From: an uncultured Sphingosinicella sp.
Lineage (GTDB): Bacteria; Pseudomonadota; Alphaproteobacteria; Sphingomonadales; Sphingomonadaceae
Assembly: GCA_946886275.1 (NCBI GenBank)
Contig: CAMPIH010000118.1
Location: 1 to 7,202 of the forward strand
Reading direction: 5' to 3'
DNA: 7,202 bases
Positions within the stretch are counted from its first letter, which is position 1. Each line of letters opens with the position of its first letter. Made by a program: the position numbers and the translations under genes. Below the pieces are notes generated by a model. That model saw only the letters and a program-made list of their open reading frames with translations. It was not told where the DNA came from and did no database searches. Positions 1 to 7,202 of the stretch are shown piece by piece.

Positions 1-1485
1 TCCATGGATTCGGTCGCGCCGACGGCGCGGATGGCGACGCCCTATATCCAGGTCCCCCAGGCTGACCGCGAACGTTATGCCGGCGAGGAAGTGGCGGCGG
101 TTCAAGCGGTTGCCGACTCGCCCGTTTCGACCTTCGGGATCGATGTCGATACCGGCAGCTACGCCAATGTCAGGAGAATGCTGAACCAGGGTTCGCTGCC
201 GCCGCAGGCTGCGGTCAGAACCGAGGAGATGCTCAACTATTTCCGCTACGATTATCCGGCGCCCGAAGACCGTTCGAGACCGTTCAGCGTCACCGCGGAC
301 ATGACGACGACGCCGTGGAATGAGAATAGCCGGCTGCTTCGAGTTGGCCTTCGGGGCTATGATTCGCCGCGCGAAGGACGGCCGCCGGCCAATCTCGTCT
401 TCCTCGTCGATGTGTCGGGATCGATGAACTCGCCGGACAAGCTGCCGCTGGTGCAATGTTCGCTGGCACTGCTCGCCGACCGCCTCGATCGTCGCGACCG
501 AGTGGCGATCGTCGTCTATGCCGGCGCCGCCGGACTGGTCCTGCCCTCGACGTCGAGCCGAAACGAGGTCGTCCAGTCGCTGAAGCGGCTCAGCGCCGGC
601 GGATCGACTGCCGGCGCCGCAGGAATCCGACTGGCCTACCAGGTCGCTCGCGAGAACATGGTCGATGGCGGAATCAATCGCGTCGTCCTCGCCACCGACG
701 GCGATTTCAACGTCGGCGTGACCAACAACGAGACCCTGGTCGAGATGGTGGAGCGCGAGCGGGAAGCGGGGATCACCCTGACGACGCTCGGCTATGGCAG
801 CGGCAATTACAACGAAGCGATGATGGAGCAGATCGCCGACCACGGGAACGGCAATTACGCCTATATCGACAGCCCTCGCGAAGCCCAGAAGGTGCTCGAG
901 CAGGAGCTTCAGTCGACTCTGTTCACGATCGCCGAGGACGTGAAGATCCAGATCGAATTCAACCCGGCCTATGTCAGCGAATATCGACTGATCGGTTACG
1001 AGAACCGGGCCTTGCGCGAGCAGGATTTCGCGAACGATGCCGTCGATGCCGGCGATATCGGTGCCGGGCACCAGGTCACTGCACTTTATGAAATCGTGCC
1101 GGTCGGCAATCGCGGCTGGCTGCCGGAGCGCCGCTACGAGGCGAATAGAGTCGCCGGACAGGGCTCGAACAATGGCGAGCTCGCCCACCTGCGGCTTCGC
1201 TACAAGCTGCCTGGAGACGATCGCTCCCGGCTCATCGAGCAGCCGGTCCAGGCCGGCCTGCTTCGCTCCGCCGCCGCGCCCAGCGGCGACACGGCCTTCA
1301 TCGCCGCCGTTGCCGCCTACGGCCAGCTGCTCCGTGGCGACACGAACCTCAACGGCTTCAGCTTCGCCGACGTGCGCCGGCTCGCCGCCCGGGCGCGGAC
1401 CGACAGCTATTGGCGGCGCGAGTTCGTCGAGCTTGCCGGCCTCGCCGAGCGTCGGCAATTCGCCGGTGGAGACGGCAAGAGATAG
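1..1485 (+). CDS. von Willebrand factor type A domain protein, YfbK-like (5' end cut by window edge)
   Basis: The frame is open from base 1; the first ATG is at 4, but the true start probably lies upstream, because YfbK-type proteins carry an N-terminal export signal and linker not seen here. Numbered from that ATG (493 residues), about 40-125 match the vWF-A N-terminal domain (VSTFGIDVDTGSYANVRR, then EEMLNYFRYDYP). The VWA fold spans about 129-305 and has an intact metal-ion-dependent adhesion site: D136, S138 and S140 in DVSGSM, T202 in GGSTAG, and D232 in ATDGDFN. Residues about 310-480 correspond to the YfbK C-terminal domain (DUF3520). Such proteins are thought to bind protein partners through the metal site in the envelope or periplasm, but the molecular role of the family is not established. 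The stop is TAG. No partner gene, such as a MoxR-type ATPase, is visible. The family call is firm; the function is unknown. Confidence 0.9.
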   Translation, partial: SMDSVAPTARMATPYIQVPQADRERYAGEEVAAVQAVADSPVSTFGIDVDTGSYANVRRMLNQGSLPPQAAVRTEEMLNYFRYDYPAPEDRSRPFSVTADMTTTPWNENSRLLRVGLRGYDSPREGRPPANLVFLVDVSGSMNSPDKLPLVQCSLALLADRLDRRDRVAIVVYAGAAGLVLPSTSSRNEVVQSLKRLSAGGSTAGAAGIRLAYQVARENMVDGGINRVVLATDGDFNVGVTNNETLVEMVEREREAGITLTTLGYGSGNYNEAMMEQIADHGNGNYAYIDSPREAQKVLEQELQSTLFTIAEDVKIQIEFNPAYVSEYRLIGYENRALREQDFANDAVDAGDIGAGHQVTALYEIVPVGNRGWLPERRYEANRVAGQGSNNGELAHLRLRYKLPGDDRSRLIEQPVQAGLLRSAAAPSGDTAFIAAVAAYGQLLRGDTNLNGFSFADVRRLAARARTDSYWRREFVELAGLAERRQFAGGDGKR

Positions 1486-1499
1486 GAATTTCGGCAGCG

Positions 1500-1529
1500 A
1501 AGCCGGCTTTGCGGGTGGGTGGCCGGCTT
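1500..1529 (+). terminator. Hairpin just after the vWA gene, possible terminator
   Basis: Bases 1500-1507 (AAGCCGGC) pair perfectly with 1522-1529 (GCCGGCTT), giving an 8-bp stem and a 14-base loop that begins 15 bases after the vWA stop codon. There is no T-run afterwards (the next bases are GAATTAAG), so it is not a classical intrinsic terminator. GCCGGC recurs at 1540-1545, which allows alternative pairings. It may be a weak terminator or an mRNA 3'-end stabiliser. Confidence 0.3.
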
Positions 1530-1661
1530 GAATTAAGCTGCCGGCGCAGCCATCTCGCTCGGGTGCGTGAACATTCCTCTTCTTTCCAGTTCATGATTCC
1601 CGTGGCGAGCGGCACCGCACGCCTGAGGGCCTGGGCCGCGACGTCGGCCTAGGCGCTTTCG

Positions 1662-1684
1662 CCGGCTCGCGAACGAGCCGGTTT
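1662..1684 (+). terminator. Perfect 8-bp stem-loop with short T tract
   Basis: CCGGCTCG (1662-1669), a CGAA loop (1670-1673) and CGAGCCGG (1674-1681) form a strong GC-rich stem followed by TTT. It lies about 175 bases after the vWA stop and about 100 bases before the glutamate-synthase-like gene. It could be a weak intrinsic terminator for read-through, or a leader structure for the downstream gene. An overlapping smaller hairpin (GGCG-CTTT-CGCC, 1652-1663) would compete with its first two bases. No other gene or clear promoter was found between 1486 and 1781. Confidence 0.35.
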
Positions 1685-1781
1685 CCGCTCCAGCAGCGGT
1701 TCCTCCACGATTCCCTTCGGCCTGTGCCGCCAGAAGCGGCCTGAAGCGTCCGTCGGGCCCATTTCCCACGCGAGATCCGGT

Positions 1782-3380
1782 GTGTTCCTTACCCGCTACA
1801 CGGCCCTTGCCGTCGCCATCATCATCGCTTCGGTGTCCGGCTATTACCTCCCGGGCGTCTGGGCGATCCCGACCTTCGCCATCAGCCTGGGCCTGACGGT
1901 CATCGGCCTCTACGACCTTGGCCAGCCGCTTCATTCGGTCCGCCGCAACTACCCGATCATCGGCCGCCTGCGCTGGTTCTTCGAGGAGATCCGGCCGGAG
2001 ATCCGACAATATCTGATCGAGAGCGACCAGGAGAAGACGCCCTTTTCCAGGAGCCAGCGATCGCTCGTCTATGCGCGCTCGAAGAATGAAAGCAGCGACC
2101 GGGCGTTCGGGACCCTCGTCGACGTCTATCAGAATGGCTACGAGTTCATCGCTCATTCCACCCGCCCGGCGCCGCCCGCGGATCCGGCGACCTTCCGGGT
2201 GCGGATCGGGGGCGACGAATGCGCCCAGCCTTATCTCGCCTCCATCTTCAACATCTCGGCGATGAGCTTCGGCTCGCTGAGCGCCAATGCGATCCTGGCG
2301 CTGAACAAGGGCGCCAGGATGGGAGGCTTCGCCCACGATACCGGTGAAGGCAGCATCAGCCCCTATCATCGCGAGCATGGCGGCGATCTGATCTGGGAGA
2401 TCGGCAGCGGCTATTTCGGATGCCGGACAGCCGACGGCATGTTCGATCCGATCCGCTTCGCCGAGCAGGCCGCCGATCCGCAGGTCAAGATGATCGAGAT
2501 CAAGCTGAGCCAGGGGGCGAAACCCGGCCATGGCGGGATCCTTCCGGCGGAGAAGGTCAGCGCCGAGATCGCGATGACCCGCGGCGTTCCGGTCGGCGAG
2601 GATTGCCTCTCGCCGGCGCGCCACCGCGCCTTCTCGACGCCGATCGAATTGATGCATTTCATCGCCCAGCTTCGGCGCCTTTCGAAAGGCAAGCCGATCG
2701 GGTTCAAGCTCTGCGTCGGCCAGCCGTGGGAATTCATGGCGATGGTCAAGGCGATGCGCGAAACCGGGATCAGGCCCGATTATATTGTCGTCGACGGCGC
2801 CGAGGGCGGTACCGGCGCCGCTCCGCTCGAATTCGCCGACCATCTCGGAATGCCGATGCGTGAGAGCCTGCTCTTCGTCCACAACACGCTGGTCGGGGCA
2901 GGGCTTCGTTCCGAGATCCGGATCGGTGCCGCTGGGAAGATCGTCAGCGCGTTCGACATCGCCGCCGTCCTCGCCCTCGGCGCCGACTGGACCAATGCCG
3001 GCCGCGGCTTCATGTTCGCGCTCGGCTGCATCCAGTCGCTGTCCTGCCATACCAATCGTTGCCCGGTCGGGGTCGCCACTCAGGATCCGATGCGCCAGCG
3101 CGCTCTGGTCGTTCCCGACAAGGCGGAGCGGGTGTTCAACTTCCACCGCAACACGCTCGCCGCGCTGTCGGAGATGGTCGCGGCTGCGGGCCTCGAGCAT
3201 CCCGGGCTGATCGGGCCTCATCATCTCGTCCGGCGGGTCAGCCTGACCGAGATCAGGATGTTCTCGCAGCTCCACATCTTCCTGGAGGACGGCGAGTTGC
3301 TCAGCGAGTCGCACGACCGGGACTTCTACAGCGCCGCCTGGCGCCTCGCCCGTGCCGACAGCTTCGGGCTCGCCGCCTGA
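1782..3380 (+). CDS. Membrane-anchored FMN-binding glutamate synthase-domain protein
   Basis: This 532-residue protein starts at GTG, with a weak GAG seven bases upstream and no better in-frame start nearby. Two hydrophobic helices (about 5-24 and 27-45) come first, so it is probably held in the inner membrane. Residues about 150-480 match the central FMN domain of glutamate synthase. Visible motifs are MSFGSLS (161-167), SQGAKPGHGG (243-252), DGAEGGTGAAP (338-348, flavin and substrate loops) and the 3Fe-4S cysteines C416, C422 and C427 in the C-x5-C-x4-C-PVGVATQ signature. The glutamine amidotransferase domain, the beta-helix domain and the NADPH/FAD subunit of true GOGAT are absent, and no gltD is nearby. 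It should bind FMN and an iron-sulfur cluster and do a redox or amino-transfer reaction, but substrate and electron donor are unknown. N-methylglutamate synthase subunits are distant relatives; nothing here points to that pathway. The gene stands alone. The domain call is firm; the GOGAT reaction itself is doubtful. Confidence 0.93.
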   Translation: MFLTRYTALAVAIIIASVSGYYLPGVWAIPTFAISLGLTVIGLYDLGQPLHSVRRNYPIIGRLRWFFEEIRPEIRQYLIESDQEKTPFSRSQRSLVYARSKNESSDRAFGTLVDVYQNGYEFIAHSTRPAPPADPATFRVRIGGDECAQPYLASIFNISAMSFGSLSANAILALNKGARMGGFAHDTGEGSISPYHREHGGDLIWEIGSGYFGCRTADGMFDPIRFAEQAADPQVKMIEIKLSQGAKPGHGGILPAEKVSAEIAMTRGVPVGEDCLSPARHRAFSTPIELMHFIAQLRRLSKGKPIGFKLCVGQPWEFMAMVKAMRETGIRPDYIVVDGAEGGTGAAPLEFADHLGMPMRESLLFVHNTLVGAGLRSEIRIGAAGKIVSAFDIAAVLALGADWTNAGRGFMFALGCIQSLSCHTNRCPVGVATQDPMRQRALVVPDKAERVFNFHRNTLAALSEMVAAAGLEHPGLIGPHHLVRRVSLTEIRMFSQLHIFLEDGELLSESHDRDFYSAAWRLARADSFGLAA

Positions 3381-3538
3381 CCGGCAGCCCTCTCGCCAGC
3401 CGAGGTTCGGCAACTCCGCCGCCTCATCTTCGTTGGATCGTCATGGGTCGCAATCATCGCGGCGGATCCGCCTGAGCAGGAAAGGCTCTGGCGCCGAAGC
3501 CCGCCGACCGCTTCGTCCGAGTCCAGGACACGTCTTCA

Positions 3539-3544
3539 AGAGGA
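3539..3544 (+). promoter_or_regulatory. Ribosome binding site for the lipoprotein gene
   Basis: AGAGGA ends four bases before the ATG at 3549. It is the clearest Shine-Dalgarno in the window and supports this start over others in the frame. Spacing is slightly short, but the purine run continues to 3546. Confidence 0.65.
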
Positions 3545-3548
3545 AGCC

Positions 3549-4000
3549 ATGACCTTTCGTCGGCGATCCCGCTCAAGATTTCTGCTGGCGTTCGTGCTGG
3601 CGCTGGCCGCCGGCTGCGACCGCGTCCCGATGGACCCCGAAGACACGCTGGAACGGGTCCGCTCGAGCCGGCAATTCCGGGTCGGGCTGGTCGCGGGCAG
3701 CGACCGGAGCACCGCCGGCGCTCACCTCGGCCGGATCGCGGCGGCAACCGGCGCCTCACCGGTCGTGGAGACGGGATCGACCGAGGCGCTTCTGGTACGG
3801 CTCGAGAAGGGGACGTTCGACCTCGTCATCGGCGAGTTCGACTATTCCTCCCCCTGGAGCCACCGGGTCACCTTCGTTCCGACGCTGGCGAAGCCGGCCG
3901 GCAGCGAGGAATCGATCGTAACCGGAGTGGCGGCGCGAAATGGAGAGAATGGCTGGATCCGGCTCGTTCACGAACAGGCGACCGGCGCCGGAGCGCGGCG

Positions 4001-4004
<4 letters not shown>
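3549..4004 (+). CDS. Short lipoprotein resembling one lobe of a solute-binding protein
   Basis: The 151-residue product begins with a basic stretch (RRRSRSR) and a hydrophobic segment (11-21), then AAGC with Cys23 as the probable lipidated residue. The lipobox is slightly off-consensus, with Ala at -3 and Leu at -4. Residues about 33-110 look like the first lobe of family-3 periplasmic solute-binding proteins: LERVRSSRQFRVGLV, an alternating helix/strand stretch, then KGTFDLVIGEFDYSSPW and VTF. The usual second lobe of roughly 90-100 residues is missing. The sequence goes almost directly to VAARNGENGWIRLVHEQA (127-144), which resembles the helix that closes the first lobe in full-length proteins. 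It may sit in the periplasm, lipid-anchored, and sense or bind a ligand; no ligand can be named. Its stop overlaps the next start (ATGA), so it is probably co-translated with the transporter. The lipoprotein call is likely; the solute-binding relationship is by eye only. Confidence 0.75.
3990..3993 (+). promoter_or_regulatory. Ribosome binding site for the transporter, inside the lipoprotein gene
   Basis: GGAG lies seven bases before the ATG at 4001, within the last codons of the preceding gene. With the ATGA stop/start overlap at 4001-4004, it supports both the chosen start and translational coupling. Confidence 0.6.

Positions 4005-7202
<3,198 letters not shown>

Noticed and set aside
456..1091. 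211-residue plus-strand frame inside the vWA gene
   Set aside because: It is Arg-rich (R repeats throughout), in an alternative frame to a gene with an intact metal-site signature, and has no start signal.
1486..1781. Possible small gene or RNA gene in the gap between the vWA and glutamate-synthase-like genes
   Set aside because: The short frames entering it are tails of shadow frames. No tRNA-like cloverleaf, no convincing ribosome binding site with a start, and no clear -35/-10 pair was found.
3399..3411. Small hairpin GCCGA-GGT-TCGGC after the glutamate-synthase-like gene as a terminator
   Set aside because: It has only a 5-bp stem with no T-run. Such hairpins are expected by chance at this GC content.
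1533..3413. 626-residue open frame on the minus strand opposite the glutamate-synthase-like gene
   Set aside because: It is an antisense shadow of a high-GC gene. Its composition is dominated by Asp, Arg, Glu, Gly and Ala with no recognisable motif, whereas the plus-strand frame carries clear FMN and iron-sulfur signatures.

Overview
The window is about 65% GC by eye and compact. It reads as a piece of an alphaproteobacterial chromosome, most likely Sphingomonadales (Sphingomonas-like). This rests mainly on the recognisable GyrB, including its C-terminal ending [10 protein letters not shown] and its extended segment before the ATP-binding GGLHGVG motif, together with the high-GC codon use. 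The assignment is by eye from remembered family patterns and was not searched.

Layout, left to right. (1) 1-1485, plus strand: the 3' part of a von Willebrand factor A (YfbK-type) protein whose frame is open at the left edge. (2) 1486-1781: a 296-base gap with no convincing gene. It holds a hairpin just after the vWA stop and a perfect 8-bp stem-loop at 1662-1681. (3) 1782-3380, plus strand: a membrane-anchored, FMN/iron-sulfur glutamate-synthase-domain protein starting with GTG. (4) 3381-3548: a 168-base gap with a 12-bp palindrome and a good ribosome binding site at its end. (5) 3549-4004, plus strand: a short lipoprotein resembling one lobe of a family-3 solute-binding protein. (6) 4001-5047, plus strand: a cation diffusion facilitator (CDF)-type transporter, joined to the lipoprotein gene by an ATGA overlap. 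(7) 5022-7202, minus strand: gyrB, running off the right edge, with its 3' end overlapping the transporter gene tail-to-tail by 26 bases.

How the genes relate. The lipoprotein and transporter are the only pair with clear evidence of joint expression, through the stop/start overlap and an internal Shine-Dalgarno. The vWA and glutamate-synthase-like genes appear to be separate units. GyrB is essential housekeeping and is transcribed toward the transporter. No tRNA, rRNA, insertion sequence, CRISPR array or phage gene was seen. The most distinctive element is the two-gene module of a shortened solute-binding-like lipoprotein and a CDF-type transporter with a reduced metal-site signature. The rest looks like ordinary core chromosome.
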